Source of the DNA: Aquibaculum arenosum
GTDB lineage: Bacteria; Pseudomonadota; Alphaproteobacteria; Kiloniellales; DSM-21159
Assembly (NCBI RefSeq): GCF_029222965.1
Contig: NZ_JARHUD010000002.1
Coordinates: forward strand, 124,001 to 188,000
Direction of reading: 5' to 3'
DNA length: 64,000 bases
The first letter of the stretch is position 1. Each line of letters begins with the position of its first letter. The translations under genes and the position numbers were made by a program. The notes under the pieces are model-generated. The model did no database searches and was not told where the DNA came from. It saw only the letters and a list, made by a program, of their open reading frames with translations. Positions 47,147 to 56,743 of this stretch are shown piece by piece.

Positions 47147-48541
47147 TCAAGCCGCGCCCTTGGGGGGCGCAGCGGGGCGTTGATGTGCGGCACGTTGGTT
47201 TTCGGGGCGTTGATGTTCAGGCCGTAGATGCTCTGGCCGATGGATTTCCAGCATCTCGGGGAGCTGGGGCAGCTCCTTGCGACCAGGCGCGGCGGCGCGC
47301 TCCATGCGCAGGACGGCGAGGTGCATCCAGATAAAGGCCACGGCGACCAGCAGGAAGAGCAGCATGAAGCAGCTTGTCCAGACGCCGATCATGTCGTTGA
47401 GGGCGCCGAAGGTAATCGGAAGGATGAAGCCGCCCAGCCCGCCGATCATGCCGACGACACCGCCGACGGAGCCCACATGATCGGGGTAGTAGACCGGGAT
47501 GTGCTTGTAGACCGCCGCCTTGCCCAGCGACATGAAGAAGCCGAGGATGAAGACAAGGATGGTGAAAGGAAGCACCCCCATCTCGACCGTGAAGGCGATC
47601 GGCCCGTCGATCCCATGCACCACATAGTCGGTCGAGGGATAGGAGAGCAGGAAGGTCGCGACCGCCGAAACCCCGAAGGTCCAGTACATCACCGCTCGCG
47701 CACCGATGCGATCGGACAACCAGCCGCCGAAGGCCCGGAACACACTGGCTGGGATCGAGTAAGCGGCCCCGAGCATGCCCGCCGCGGTGATCGGCAGGCC
47801 GTAGGCGCCGACGAAGTAGCGCGGCAGCCAGAGCGCCAGGGCGACGAAGGCGCCGAAGACGAAGAAGTAATAGAGCGCGAAGCGCCAGACCTGCAGCTTC
47901 CTCAGCGGCGCGAGCTGCTGGGCGATGGACTGCGGCTTGCTTCCGCTGCGTCGCCGTTCCGCCAGTGCCGGATCGTCCTCGGTGGTGAACCAGAAGACCA
48001 CCGCCATGACCAGCAACGCCGCCGCCCAGACCACGGCCACCGCCTGCCAGCCGTAGGCCACCATCACGAAGGGCGCCAGGAACTTGGTCACCGCAGAACC
48101 GACGTTGCCCATGCCGAAGATGCCGAGCGCCGTGCCTTGCTTTTCCTTCGGATACCACTTGGAAACGTAGGCGACCCCGACCGAGAAGGAGCCGCCCGCC
48201 AGCCCGACACCCAGCGCGGCGATCAGGAAGGTTTCGTAGGTGGTGGCCCAGGAGAGGAGAAAGGTGGCGATCGCCGCAGCGATCATGACGATCGTATAGA
48301 CCAGTCGACCGCCGTACTGGTCGGCCCAGATGCCCAGGATGAGCCGCACCAGCGAGCCGGTGAGAATGGGCGTGCCGACAAGCAGACCGAACTCGGTCTC
48401 GGAAAGACCCAGCTCCTCCTTGATCTGCACACCGATGATGGAAAAGATCGTCCAGACGGCAAAACAGACCGTGAAAGCCACGGTGCTCAGCGACAGGATG
48501 CGGTTCGGCGTGGTGGATCCGCTGCTTGGCCTCGTCGGCAT
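47147..48541 (-). CDS. narK: NarK1-type nitrate transporter (MFS) with charged repeat tail
   Basis: 464 residues from ATG 48541, chosen for the GGAGAGGG site; a GTG nine codons upstream would place that site inside the coding region. Twelve membrane segments with the NarK1 signatures GLAGGSFSVGVAYVSKWYPK and GKAAVYKHIPVYYPDHVG. The NarK1 group is thought to be a proton-nitrate symporter, and in Paracoccus relatives NarK1 and NarK2 are fused; here they are separate genes 30 bases apart. The C-terminus carries an unusual His/Pro/Arg-rich tail with units such as HLRPEHQRPENQ and HQRPAAPP. It is the first gene of the nitrate operon. Confidence 0.9.
   Translation of the reverse strand: MPTRPSSGSTTPNRILSLSTVAFTVCFAVWTIFSIIGVQIKEELGLSETEFGLLVGTPILTGSLVRLILGIWADQYGGRLVYTIVMIAAAIATFLLSWATTYETFLIAALGVGLAGGSFSVGVAYVSKWYPKEKQGTALGIFGMGNVGSAVTKFLAPFVMVAYGWQAVAVVWAAALLVMAVVFWFTTEDDPALAERRRSGSKPQSIAQQLAPLRKLQVWRFALYYFFVFGAFVALALWLPRYFVGAYGLPITAAGMLGAAYSIPASVFRAFGGWLSDRIGARAVMYWTFGVSAVATFLLSYPSTDYVVHGIDGPIAFTVEMGVLPFTILVFILGFFMSLGKAAVYKHIPVYYPDHVGSVGGVVGMIGGLGGFILPITFGALNDMIGVWTSCFMLLFLLVAVAFIWMHLAVLRMERAAAPGRKELPQLPEMLEIHRPEHLRPEHQRPENQRAAHQRPAAPPKGAA
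47173..47216. repeat. Short direct repeat encoding the narK1 tail
   Basis: The 14-base string cggggcgttgatgt occurs at 47173-47186 and again at 47203-47216, 30 bases apart. It encodes the repeated HQRP units at the narK1 C-terminus, and partial copies continue toward 47240. Such repeats can change copy number by slippage. Confidence 0.7.
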
Positions 48542-48721
48542 GTCGCCCTCTCCGGCAATGCTCGACACTTGTTGTGCCGTTCGGAAAGGACGCTATTCGG
48601 AATGTCGCCCGCCTTGATTGATCCAGCGCAAAGTAGTGATCTGAAACCCGCACTTCTTGGATAGAGTTATTAAAGTTACCCTATTCATTCCTTACAAATT
48701 TACCTGACCGCAAAGAAGAAC

Positions 48722-48735
48722 ATGATGAATATCAT
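48722..48735. promoter_or_regulatory. FNR/DNR-like box upstream of narK1
   Basis: ATGAT-GAAT-ATCAT is a perfect dyad that differs from the FNR consensus (TTGAT-N4-ATCAA) by the outer base of each half. It is centred at 48728.5 in the divergent narK1-crp/fnr gap. A minus-strand TAAATT (48697-48702) would place transcription about 40 bases downstream, consistent with class II activation of the nar operon by an FNR-type protein. Confidence 0.6.
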
Positions 48736-48742
48736 TCTATGC

Positions 48743-48758
48743 TGTGATATAGCTCACA
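48743..48758. promoter_or_regulatory. Crp-type palindrome TGTGA-N6-TCACA
   Basis: TGTGATATAGCTCACA is a full match to the Crp consensus core. It lies 13 bases from the FNR-like box and 41 bases before the start of the adjacent Crp/Fnr-family gene, so it could serve autoregulation or activation of the nar operon. Confidence 0.6.
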
Positions 48759-48798
48759 ATTGCCCGATCCCGCCGGCGAGCGGACAGGAGTAAGCGCC

Positions 48799-49530
48799 GT
48801 GCCGCTACGCGAGAGCGACATCGAGAGTCTGCAGCAGATTCCGCTCTTCTCCGGGCTGGGAATCCCGGATCTCAAGGCCCTGACGGCGGGAGCGCTGCTA
48901 CAACGCTTCCCAGCCCGCACCCGTCTGTTCGATTCGGGCGCGCAACCGGACTTCCTGCACATCCTGCTCGACGGCAGCGTGCAGCTCTCTGCCACAGAGG
49001 CGGACAGTGAACGAGAAGTCGTCATCGAGATCGTGACACCGCCGGACTGCTTCATTTTGGCGGCCGCCCTGACCGACACGCCCTACCTGATGAGCGCAAC
49101 GGTGCAGGAGCCGGCGCGCCTTCTGCTGCTGCCCGCGGCCGAGCTCCGCCGCAACATTGCCGCGCATCCCGAGCTGGCCTTGACGCTGCTCGCCTCCCTC
49201 GCCGGCCAGTTCCGCCGCATGGTCCGCCAGGTGAAGAACCTCAAGCTGCGCACCACGGTGCAGCGCGTCGGCTGCTTCCTGCTCAGCCTGGCTGAGCCCG
49301 GAGACGAATCGGAAATGACTGTTCAACTGCCCTACGACAAGCAGGTCATCGCTTCGCAACTGGGCATGACGCGCGAAAGCCTGTCCCGCGCTCTGGCAAC
49401 GCTGCGCGACCTGGGGGTGGAAACGCAGAACGACCGGATCCTGCTGAAGGATCCGGTCGCCCTGGCCGCCTATTGCCACCCCGATCGCTTGATCGACGGC
49501 GTGGAAAAGGAACTCAGCGTGCCGCGCTGA
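48799..49530 (+). CDS. Crp/Fnr family transcription regulator next to the nar operon
   Basis: 243 residues from GTG 48799, nine bases after ACAGGAG. It has an N-terminal cyclic-nucleotide-type beta roll at about 15-130 ([21 protein letters not shown]), a long dimer helix and a C-terminal Crp-type winged helix ([27 protein letters not shown], split: [25 protein letters not shown]). The DNA-reading motif TRESLSR has the E-SR pattern of FNR/DNR. The N-terminal FNR cysteines for an oxygen-sensing cluster are absent, so it may respond to NO, nitrate/nitrite or haem as DNR, NnrR or NarR do. It is divergent from the nar operon, which is its obvious target. Confidence 0.88.
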   Translation: MPLRESDIESLQQIPLFSGLGIPDLKALTAGALLQRFPARTRLFDSGAQPDFLHILLDGSVQLSATEADSEREVVIEIVTPPDCFILAAALTDTPYLMSATVQEPARLLLLPAAELRRNIAAHPELALTLLASLAGQFRRMVRQVKNLKLRTTVQRVGCFLLSLAEPGDESEMTVQLPYDKQVIASQLGMTRESLSRALATLRDLGVETQNDRILLKDPVALAAYCHPDRLIDGVEKELSVPR

Positions 49531-49543
49531 GCAGCACCTCGGT

Positions 49544-50749
49544 CTACACCTTCTCCAACAGCAGCGCGATGCCCTGTCCGACGCCGATGCACATGGTGCA
49601 GAGCGCCAGGCGCCCGTCCCCGCTCGACAACTCTTCCGTCGCCGTCAAGGCCAGGCGCGCGCCCGACATGCCCAGGGGATGCCCCAGCGCAATGGCGCCG
49701 CCGTTGGGGTTCACCTGCGGCGCGTCGTCGGGCAGGCCGAGCTGTCGCAGGACGGCCAGCGCCTGGGCGGCGAAGGCCTCGTTCAGCTCGATCACATCCA
49801 TGTCCGCGATGGTGTGACCACTGCGGGCCAGCAGCTTTTGTGTCGCCGGCACCGGCCCGATTCCCATGATGCGCGGTGCCACACCGGCGCTGGTGCAGGC
49901 AACCACGCGGGCACGCGGGGTGAGGCCATAGCGCTTCACGGCCGCTTCCGAGGCCACGATCAGCGCCGCAGCTCCATCGTTCACGCCCGACGCATTGCCG
50001 GCGGTCACCGTCCCCTCCTGGCGGAAAGGTGTGCCGAGTGACGCAAGCTTCTCCAGCGTGGTCGCCCGCGGGTGCTCGTCCTGCGCGACAACGAGCGGAT
50101 CACCGCGCCGTTGCGGGATGGTGACAGGCAGGATTTCGCGGGCCAGCCGACCGGACTGCTGCGCTGCGGCCGCCCGCTCCTGGGAGCGCAGGGCGAAGGC
50201 GTCCTGATCCGCGCGCGCAATAGCAAACTCGGCCGCCACGTTCTCCGCCGTCTCCGGCATGGAGTCCGTGCCATAGAGCTTGTGCATCTGCTTGTTGATG
50301 AAGCGCCAACCGATGGTGGTGTCGAAAACCTCCGCCTTGCGCGAGAAGGCGCTGTCCGCCTTGCCCATCACGAATGGCGCCCGGCTCATGGACTCCACGC
50401 CACCGGCCAGGACAAGATCGGCCTCGCCGGTGCGGATGGCGCGCGCCGCCTGCCCCAGGGCCTCCAGTCCTGAGCCGCACAGCCGGTTCACCGTCGCCCC
50501 CGGCACTGCTTCCGGCAGCCCGGCCAACAGTGCGGCCATGCGCGCCACATTGCGGTTATCCTCGCCGGCCTGGTTGGCACAGCCCATGATCACGTCGTCG
50601 ACCTGGCTCCAGTCGACGCCCTCGTTGCGCCCCATAAGGCCACGCAGGACACCGGCCAACAAATCGTCCGGTCGCACGGAGGCGAGGGCTCCGCCATAGC
50701 GACCGATAGGGGTGCGCAGCGCGTCGCAGACAAATGCTTCCTGGCTCAC
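49544..50749 (-). CDS. Acetyl-CoA acyltransferase, 3-oxoadipyl-CoA thiolase type
   Basis: 401 residues from GTG 50749 after GAAAGGAA. Catalytic residues are visible: nucleophilic Cys91 in [20 protein letters not shown], and the C-terminal [16 protein letters not shown] His and [10 protein letters not shown] Cys. The [24 protein letters not shown] start (split: [16 protein letters not shown]) resembles PcaF/PaaJ thiolases that release acetyl-CoA and succinyl-CoA from 3-oxoadipyl-CoA. It is encoded 38 bases downstream of the dehydrogenase, so the two probably form a beta-oxidation-like pair. No ring-cleavage or phenylacetate genes accompany them here. Confidence 0.88.
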   Translation of the reverse strand: MSQEAFVCDALRTPIGRYGGALASVRPDDLLAGVLRGLMGRNEGVDWSQVDDVIMGCANQAGEDNRNVARMAALLAGLPEAVPGATVNRLCGSGLEALGQAARAIRTGEADLVLAGGVESMSRAPFVMGKADSAFSRKAEVFDTTIGWRFINKQMHKLYGTDSMPETAENVAAEFAIARADQDAFALRSQERAAAAQQSGRLAREILPVTIPQRRGDPLVVAQDEHPRATTLEKLASLGTPFRQEGTVTAGNASGVNDGAAALIVASEAAVKRYGLTPRARVVACTSAGVAPRIMGIGPVPATQKLLARSGHTIADMDVIELNEAFAAQALAVLRQLGLPDDAPQVNPNGGAIALGHPLGMSGARLALTATEELSSGDGRLALCTMCIGVGQGIALLLEKV

Positions 50750-50787
50750 GTCACTCGTTCCTTTCACTTTTCGCTTCTCGGGCGCTT

Positions 50788-52296
50788 TCAGACGCTGGGC
50801 CGGTAACCGGCCGGGAGGTTGAGCGCTGCCCGGCGCCGGAGCCACAGCGACGGCCGATAGCGGTCGTCGCCGGTCAGGGCCTGCATGCGCTCGAGAATGG
50901 TGAAGACCTGGCGGCAGCCGAGGTGTTCCACGATCTCCAACGGACCCTTGGGATAGTTGAGGCCCAGCTTCATGGCGGTGTCGATGTCTTCCGGCGGCGC
51001 CAGACCGATCTGGGCCATCTCGCAACCGAGATTGCCGACCATGGAAAGAATCCGCTGTGCGACGAAGCCTAAGGAATCGGCGATGGCCGTGACCTTGCGC
51101 TTCTGGCCGAGCAGATCGATCACCGCCTGGCGCACCTCTGGATCGACGTTCGGTGCGCCCATCAGCGTAATCCGGGCGGATACATCGGGCAGCAGGTCGA
51201 TGGCGATCAGCCGCGTCGGGTCGATGCCGCTGCGTCGGGCCAACTCCGTACAGTCCTCACCCAGCGGCGCGGCCAGGATCGGGCTGCTGCCGTCATCTTC
51301 CTCCAGGAGGTCGGCACCCAGTTCCCCGGCGAAGGCGCGCAGATGCTCATCGGCCTCGAAAAGGACCAGCTTGCGTGCCGGCTTGTCCCCGACGGCAGCA
51401 TCGGCACTGGGCACCTCCGGCTTGCCGTCGCGGTAGACGTAGTGCCCGTGATTCGTCTTGCGCCCGAGGCGGCCGGACTCGAAAAGCGAACGATGCAGCG
51501 TGGTGGAGCGCAGGCGCGGGTCGTGGAAGAAGGACTCGTGCACCAGACGGGTCACCGGGAAGTTCACGTCCATGCCGGTCAGGTCCATCAACTCGAAGGG
51601 ACCCATGCGAAAGCCAAAGCCGTCGCGCATGATGGCATCGACCTGGGCCGGCGTGGCCACGCCCTCTTGCACCACGGCCAGGCCCTCGGTGGTGTAGGCG
51701 CGCCCGCCGAGGTTCACGAGAAAGCCCGGCGAATCCGGCACCTCCACCGGCGTGCGTCCCAGCCGGGACCCCAGACCACGCAGAGCCTCCACCACCTTCG
51801 GGGCGCTGTCCGGGCCGCGGATAACCTCGACCAGCCGCATCACGGGAACGGGGTTGAAGAAATGCAGGCCTGCAATGCGCTCGCGCCGCTCGCACACGCG
51901 GGCGATGGCGCCGATGGGCAGCGACGAGGTGTTAGAAGCGAGCACGCAGTCTGCGGCGACAATGCCCTCCAGTTCCCGGAACAGACCGCGCTTGATCTCC
52001 AGATCCTCGATGATCGCCTCGATCACCACCTGGCGGTCGGCGAAATCCTGCAGACTCTCGCCCAGGCGCAGGCAGGCCTTGGCTGCAGCCACCTCTTCGG
52101 GACTCGCCTTGCCGTTTGTCACACGCTTGTCGAGGCGGGCGAAAACCGCGTCTCGGGTCTTGGCGGCAGCCTCAGCGTTCTGATCAAAGAGAATGACGTC
52201 CACACCGGCGGAGATGGCGACCTGGGCGATGCCGCCCCCCATCGCGCCGGCCCCGACGATGCCCAAACGAAGATCGGCAGCTGCTGGATCGAACAT
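50788..52296 (-). CDS. Two-domain 3-hydroxyacyl-CoA dehydrogenase (PaaH/PaaC type)
   Basis: 502 residues from ATG 52296 after GGAAAGGA. The N-terminal NAD Rossmann fold GIVGAGAMGGGIAQV is near residue 12; LASNTSSLPI and the catalytic His in GLHFFNPVPVM follow. The first C-terminal 3HCDH helical domain contains DSPGFLVN, and a second shortened copy at the end contains DSLGFVAQRILSMVGNLG. This architecture is that of PaaH/PaaC, which oxidises 3-hydroxyadipyl-CoA. The neighbouring PcaF-type thiolase fits the same step sequence. Confidence 0.9.
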   Translation of the reverse strand: MFDPAAADLRLGIVGAGAMGGGIAQVAISAGVDVILFDQNAEAAAKTRDAVFARLDKRVTNGKASPEEVAAAKACLRLGESLQDFADRQVVIEAIIEDLEIKRGLFRELEGIVAADCVLASNTSSLPIGAIARVCERRERIAGLHFFNPVPVMRLVEVIRGPDSAPKVVEALRGLGSRLGRTPVEVPDSPGFLVNLGGRAYTTEGLAVVQEGVATPAQVDAIMRDGFGFRMGPFELMDLTGMDVNFPVTRLVHESFFHDPRLRSTTLHRSLFESGRLGRKTNHGHYVYRDGKPEVPSADAAVGDKPARKLVLFEADEHLRAFAGELGADLLEEDDGSSPILAAPLGEDCTELARRSGIDPTRLIAIDLLPDVSARITLMGAPNVDPEVRQAVIDLLGQKRKVTAIADSLGFVAQRILSMVGNLGCEMAQIGLAPPEDIDTAMKLGLNYPKGPLEIVEHLGCRQVFTILERMQALTGDDRYRPSLWLRRRAALNLPAGYRPSV

Positions 52297-52529
52297 GGCT
52301 TCCTTTCCGTGAACCTGACTAGAGGATGTCCTGAGGCGCGCAGAGAACCCGCAAGCAGGCCTTCGGTCAAACAAAAGCAGCCACCCGTCTACCCCGTCAC
52401 GACGTTGAAGTTCAGCCCCGTGGATAATGCAATCCTGGTCCCGCCTTCCGCCAGTTGTGCCTCAGGGAGCAGCGGGGTAACGCTGCTGCCAGCATCAAGA
52501 AGTCTGTCGTCGAATGGGAGGGGTATGGC

Positions 52530-53780
52530 GTGAGCGCAAAGGTTGACGGGGACCACCTGGAGTCCAGCGAGGTGATAGACAGCCCCTACGCCTGGTGGCG
52601 CCTGTTGGTTTCGCTGCTCATTGCCATGGTCGGTGGCATTGGCCTCTGGTCCTCGGTTGTCGTTCTGCCCGCCATCGAGGCCGAGTTCAACATCGACCGC
52701 GGCGACGCTTCCCTGCCCTATACAGCCACCATGATCGGTTTTGCCATCGGCGGCCTGTTTTTCGGTCGCATGACCGACCGCTATGGCATCGTCCGGCCGC
52801 TGCTGTTCGGTGCCGTTATGCTGTGTGGCGGCTACATCGCCATCTCACAGGTCTCGGCCTACTGGCAGTTCGTGGCGATCCAGGCCGTGATGGTCGGCAT
52901 GCTCGGCAGCGCCGCCTCCTTTGGGCCACTGATCGCTGATGTGACTCACTGGTTTCTCAAACGCCGGGGAATCGCCACAGCGGTCGTCGCCAGCGGCAGT
53001 TACCTTGCCGGCACCATCTGGCCACCCATCCTGAGCTACATCACCGAAGCCTATGGCTGGCGCGAAGCGCATCTGGTCATCGGGGTGGTCAGCCTGGTCA
53101 TCATGCTGCCGCTGATCATGCTGATGCGTCGGCCCACGCCGATCCACGCCGGGCCGAAAGCCGTCAGCACCCGTCCGCCGGTCCGTGCCCCCCTTCCTGC
53201 GCCCGTCCTGCAGGCCCTGCTGGTCTTCGCCGGCATCGCCTGCTGCGTGGCCATGGCCATGCCCCAGGTCCACATCGTGGCCTACTGCGGCGACCTGGGT
53301 CATGGGGCGGTGCGCGGGGCAGAAATGCTGTCCCTGATGCTGGCCATGGGCATCGTCAGTCGGCTGATTTCCGGGGTGATCGCCGACCGCATCGGCGGTC
53401 TGGGCACGCTCATTCTGGGATCCACTTTGCAGTGCCTGGCGCTGATCCTCTACATCCCCTTCGACGGCCTCACTTCGCTCTATGTCGTCTCGGCGCTCTT
53501 CGGCCTGGCGCAGGGCGGTATCGTGCCGAGCTATGCCTTGATCGTGCGGGAATACTTCCCGGCCAAGGAAGCCGGTGCCCGGGTGAGCCTCGTCCTCATG
53601 GCCACAATTATCGGCATGGCGCTGGGCGGCTGGCTTTCCGGTGCCATTTACGACTGGACCGGCTCCTATCAGGTCGCCTTCCTGAACGGCATCGCCTGGA
53701 ACATGGTCAACTTCGCCGTCGCCTTCTTCCTTCTCCTCCACCGCTTGAAGGCCGACATACCGATAAGCGCCCGCGGGTAA
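52530..53780 (+). CDS. Major facilitator superfamily transporter
   Basis: 416 residues from GTG 52530, chosen for the GGGAGGGG stretch upstream; an earlier in-frame start (52455) adds a non-family leader. Twelve membrane segments. The MFS loop 2-3 motif is GRMTDRYGIVRPLL and the equivalent in the second half is SGVIADRIGG. The pattern resembles monocarboxylate/oxalate-formate type carriers. The substrate is unknown. It is divergent from the beta-oxidation pair and convergent with the peptidase cluster. Confidence 0.85.
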   Translation: MSAKVDGDHLESSEVIDSPYAWWRLLVSLLIAMVGGIGLWSSVVVLPAIEAEFNIDRGDASLPYTATMIGFAIGGLFFGRMTDRYGIVRPLLFGAVMLCGGYIAISQVSAYWQFVAIQAVMVGMLGSAASFGPLIADVTHWFLKRRGIATAVVASGSYLAGTIWPPILSYITEAYGWREAHLVIGVVSLVIMLPLIMLMRRPTPIHAGPKAVSTRPPVRAPLPAPVLQALLVFAGIACCVAMAMPQVHIVAYCGDLGHGAVRGAEMLSLMLAMGIVSRLISGVIADRIGGLGTLILGSTLQCLALILYIPFDGLTSLYVVSALFGLAQGGIVPSYALIVREYFPAKEAGARVSLVLMATIIGMALGGWLSGAIYDWTGSYQVAFLNGIAWNMVNFAVAFFLLLHRLKADIPISARG

Positions 53781-53810
53781 GAGCCGGATCTGCTCTACAC
53801 CTTTGATTCA

Positions 53811-53869
53811 GAGCGGGTTCACGCGTTTGTTCCGAACGCTGCGCGTTACAGATCAAACGCGATCCGCTC
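53811..53869. terminator. Long imperfect palindrome in a convergent gap
   Basis: GAGCGGGTTCACGCGTTTG (53811-53829) pairs with CAAACGCGATCCGCTC (53854-53869), with further inner pairing around GAACGCTGCGCGTT. It fills the 92-base gap between the convergent MFS and M81 genes. The size and position suggest a bidirectional terminator or a dispersed REP/ERIC-like palindrome; I see no second copy in the window. Confidence 0.65.
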
Positions 53870-53872
53870 CGG

Positions 53873-55384
53873 TCAGTTCGTGGTGCTGCGGTCCTGGATA
53901 TCGTCCAGGGGATAAATCGGGCGACGAACCTTGGTGAAGTTGAGCTGGCTGTAGTCGGAGGTGCAAACGCCCACGCCCGCGCATTCGATTATATCCCGGG
54001 CGATATGCTTCAGCCCCGCGCGCCAATGGATGCGGCTCTTCAGCATGATGTAGCGCTTTTGCATCGGATCGATGCCGAGGCTGAGCAGCACATTGATGTC
54101 ATGAGGCTCCACGTGGCGGGAGATGATGACGATCTCCACGCGGCCGGTATCCAGAACCACAGCGGTGCCCATGTCCATGGCGACGCCCGCGTACATCGGC
54201 CCCTTGTTACGATAGCGACCCTCGGAGATGGTCTTGACCCGCCCCGTCACTTCGAGGGGCTTGCTGTCAACAGGAATGCTCGGCATTGGCAGCTTGCCGC
54301 CAATGCTCAGCGTCACGCTCTCGCCAATGCCCGCAGCCACGGCCTGCTGCACCGCTTCCGGATCAAAGATCGCGAAGGCTGCCACATTCTCCAACTCCTG
54401 CCGAAGGATCTCTGCCAGAACGGCAGTGGTATCCATGGTACCGCCCGAAGCTGCATTGTCGTAGTGATCAAGCAGGATGATGGGACCCTGCGTCACATCC
54501 TTCGGCAGCTCCTTGGCGCGCCCGACAGATGCAGCCAGAGGTTCCGGATGGTAGACGAAGGCCGCTCGTTCTTTCCAGGCACTGTCCAGCAGCTCATCGC
54601 GCAATCGCTCGGCCAAGGCGCGATCGTTATCCGTTACCACCACCACGGAAAGGCCGGCATCACGGATGTCAGCATGGGGAAAGCCCACAAAAAGGCTGAC
54701 GGCCAGCACGCCGGGAAGGTTTTCCATCTCTTGTGCGCGCGCCTGCAGCATGCCGTTGGGGTGATCGTCGGTGCCCTGACGCATCACGTGAGGCAGCATG
54801 GGGTTGTTGTCCCACGCCTGAACCGGCCGTACCTCGCCACGAATCTTCGCCACCAGTGCTCTCGCCGCCCGCTGCCCGGTCTCGAACATGTCGATGTGCG
54901 GATAGGTCTGGTACCCGGCGACGACGTCGCTGTTGGCGACGATGGCATCATAAATGTTGGAGTGCATGTCGAGGCCGACAGCGACAGGGGTCGTGGGGGC
55001 AAGCGCTCGCACCCGCGCGAGCAGGCTGCCCTCTCCGTCCTCCAGGCTTTCCGTCACCATGGCGCCGTGCAGATCGAGGAGAATGCCGTCCCAGCCGCCT
55101 CGTTCGACCGCATCGCAGATTGCGTCGGTCATGATGCGGTAGGCCTCGTCATCCACCGGCCCGCTGGGCCAGGCCTCGGCGGCAATGGCAACCTCGATCT
55201 CCGCACCACTTTCTTCGGCCACCGCCATGAAGCCGCCCAGAACCGTACCGGTGCCGCGATAGGCGTCGATCGCCTCCTGGCCACGCAGGGGCTGATCCCC
55301 CCGCCGGGCAAAACGCTCGATCTTGGTCTCCACCGGCGAAAAGGTGTTGGTCTCGTGCTTCATCATGGCCAGGAGCAGGCGCAT
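53873..55384 (-). CDS. M81 family metallopeptidase (MlrC/microcystinase C-like)
   Basis: 503 residues. The M81 pattern is clear: MKHETNTFSP at the start, DGILLDLHGAMVTE, the metal ligands in VGLDMHSNI and TYPHIDMFETG, and LLDHYDNAASGGTMDTT. These enzymes bind a zinc ion; MlrC finishes microcystin breakdown by cleaving a tetrapeptide, but most members have unknown peptides or lactam-like substrates. It sits with an M20 hydrolase and a dipeptide-type ABC importer, so it likely processes an imported peptide or acyl compound. An AGGAGA site precedes the ATG. Confidence 0.88.
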   Translation of the reverse strand: MRLLLAMMKHETNTFSPVETKIERFARRGDQPLRGQEAIDAYRGTGTVLGGFMAVAEESGAEIEVAIAAEAWPSGPVDDEAYRIMTDAICDAVERGGWDGILLDLHGAMVTESLEDGEGSLLARVRALAPTTPVAVGLDMHSNIYDAIVANSDVVAGYQTYPHIDMFETGQRAARALVAKIRGEVRPVQAWDNNPMLPHVMRQGTDDHPNGMLQARAQEMENLPGVLAVSLFVGFPHADIRDAGLSVVVVTDNDRALAERLRDELLDSAWKERAAFVYHPEPLAASVGRAKELPKDVTQGPIILLDHYDNAASGGTMDTTAVLAEILRQELENVAAFAIFDPEAVQQAVAAGIGESVTLSIGGKLPMPSIPVDSKPLEVTGRVKTISEGRYRNKGPMYAGVAMDMGTAVVLDTGRVEIVIISRHVEPHDINVLLSLGIDPMQKRYIMLKSRIHWRAGLKHIARDIIECAGVGVCTSDYSQLNFTKVRRPIYPLDDIQDRSTTN

Positions 55385-55426
55385 GGTGGGGAATCTCCTC
55401 TGGTTTCTGGACTTGTTGGGGACTGG

Positions 55427-56593
55427 TCAGGCCGCCTGCAGGCGGCGCTCAACGATCCGCGCCATGATCGAAGCGCCGATCGGCAGAATGCCGTCATCCA
55501 CGAAAAAGCCTGGGTTGTGTAGCGGCACGTCTCCGCCGTGACCGACACGGCAATAGGCGCCGGGCACCACCTTCAGCATGTCGGCAAAATCTTCACTGCC
55601 GGTCGCATACTGCTCGGATTCCAGCGCATTCTCGGCACCCACCACATCGGCCGCGGCTTCCAGATAGGCTTGGCCGAATTCCGGGTCGTTCATGAGCACA
55701 TCGAAAATGTTACGAAGGTCCACCTCGATTCTGACCCCATAGGCCGTCTCCATGCCCGCACAAAGCTCATGGATGCGCTGGTGGGTCATCTCACAGGCTT
55801 CGTCCGAGAAGTAGCGGATCGTGCCAGAGACCGTCGCCGTGTTGGGCACCACATTATAAGCTGAGCCTGAGTGGATTTGCGTCACCGACAGGACCAACGG
55901 CACGGCGGGCGCACGATTGCGGCTAACGATGGTCTGAAGCTGTTGCACCAGTGCTGTCGCCACGATGATAGGGTCCTGGCCCTGGTGCGGCATGGCGGCA
56001 TGGGCACCGGTCCCTTTGACGGTGAGGTCGAAGAAGGTTGCCCCTGCCATGGCGGCCCCGGGCTTCAACCGCACCTGACCCACCGGACTCGTCGGATCGT
56101 TGTGCATTCCGTAAATCTCGTCGCAGGGAAAGCGCTCGAAGAGTCCCTCTGCGAGCATCCGCCGAGCACCACCGAGGCCTTCCTCCGCGGGCTGAAAGAT
56201 AAGATGCACCTTGCCGGCGAACTCGCGCGTTTCGGAAAGGTAGCGCGCCGCGCCCAGCAGGATCGCCGTATGGCTGTCATGCCCGCAAGCGTGCATCTTG
56301 CCCTCATGCTTGGAGGCATAAGGAAGGTCCGTCGCCTCCTGAATGGGCAGGGCGTCCATGTCGGCGCGCAGGCCTATCGCGCGATTGCCGGGATGCTTTC
56401 CCTGGATGACACCGACGACGCCAGTGCCCCCGATCCCCCTGTGCACCTCGTCGACGCCCCAGGCTTCCAGCTTGTCCGCCACCAGGTTGGCTGTCCGCGT
56501 TTCCTCAAAGCCCAGCTCGGGGTGGGCGTGAATGTCATGGCGAATGGCACGCAGCTCTTCAGCGAATTCCTGTATTCTGGACAAAACAGGCAT
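55427..56593 (-). CDS. M20 family amidohydrolase (aminoacylase/hippurate hydrolase type)
   Basis: 388 residues. Metal-binding motifs of the M20D group are in place: GKMHACGHDSHTAILLGAA, the catalytic QPAEEGLGGAR and the His of GAHAAMPHQGQDP. The C-terminal ATGSEDFADML ligand is also present. Such enzymes remove acyl groups from amino acids (N-acyl amino acids, hippurate, IAA conjugates). It follows the ABC ATPase gene after 150 bases that hold only a small hairpin (ACGGC-ATAC-GCCGT near 56694). Confidence 0.92.
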   Translation of the reverse strand: MPVLSRIQEFAEELRAIRHDIHAHPELGFEETRTANLVADKLEAWGVDEVHRGIGGTGVVGVIQGKHPGNRAIGLRADMDALPIQEATDLPYASKHEGKMHACGHDSHTAILLGAARYLSETREFAGKVHLIFQPAEEGLGGARRMLAEGLFERFPCDEIYGMHNDPTSPVGQVRLKPGAAMAGATFFDLTVKGTGAHAAMPHQGQDPIIVATALVQQLQTIVSRNRAPAVPLVLSVTQIHSGSAYNVVPNTATVSGTIRYFSDEACEMTHQRIHELCAGMETAYGVRIEVDLRNIFDVLMNDPEFGQAYLEAAADVVGAENALESEQYATGSEDFADMLKVVPGAYCRVGHGGDVPLHNPGFFVDDGILPIGASIMARIVERRLQAA

Positions 56594-56743
56594 CTCATCT
56601 TCCTCTCTTCATGACGCCGCCGCATCAGCCGGCCGCTTCTAACAGTCTTCCGCTCCCCGGGGTGGGCGAAGGCGTCCCAGTGAAGGAACCCACGGCATAC
56701 GCCGTCGGCCGCAGGCGTCAGCGCCGTTCTGGCCCTTCCCAAC

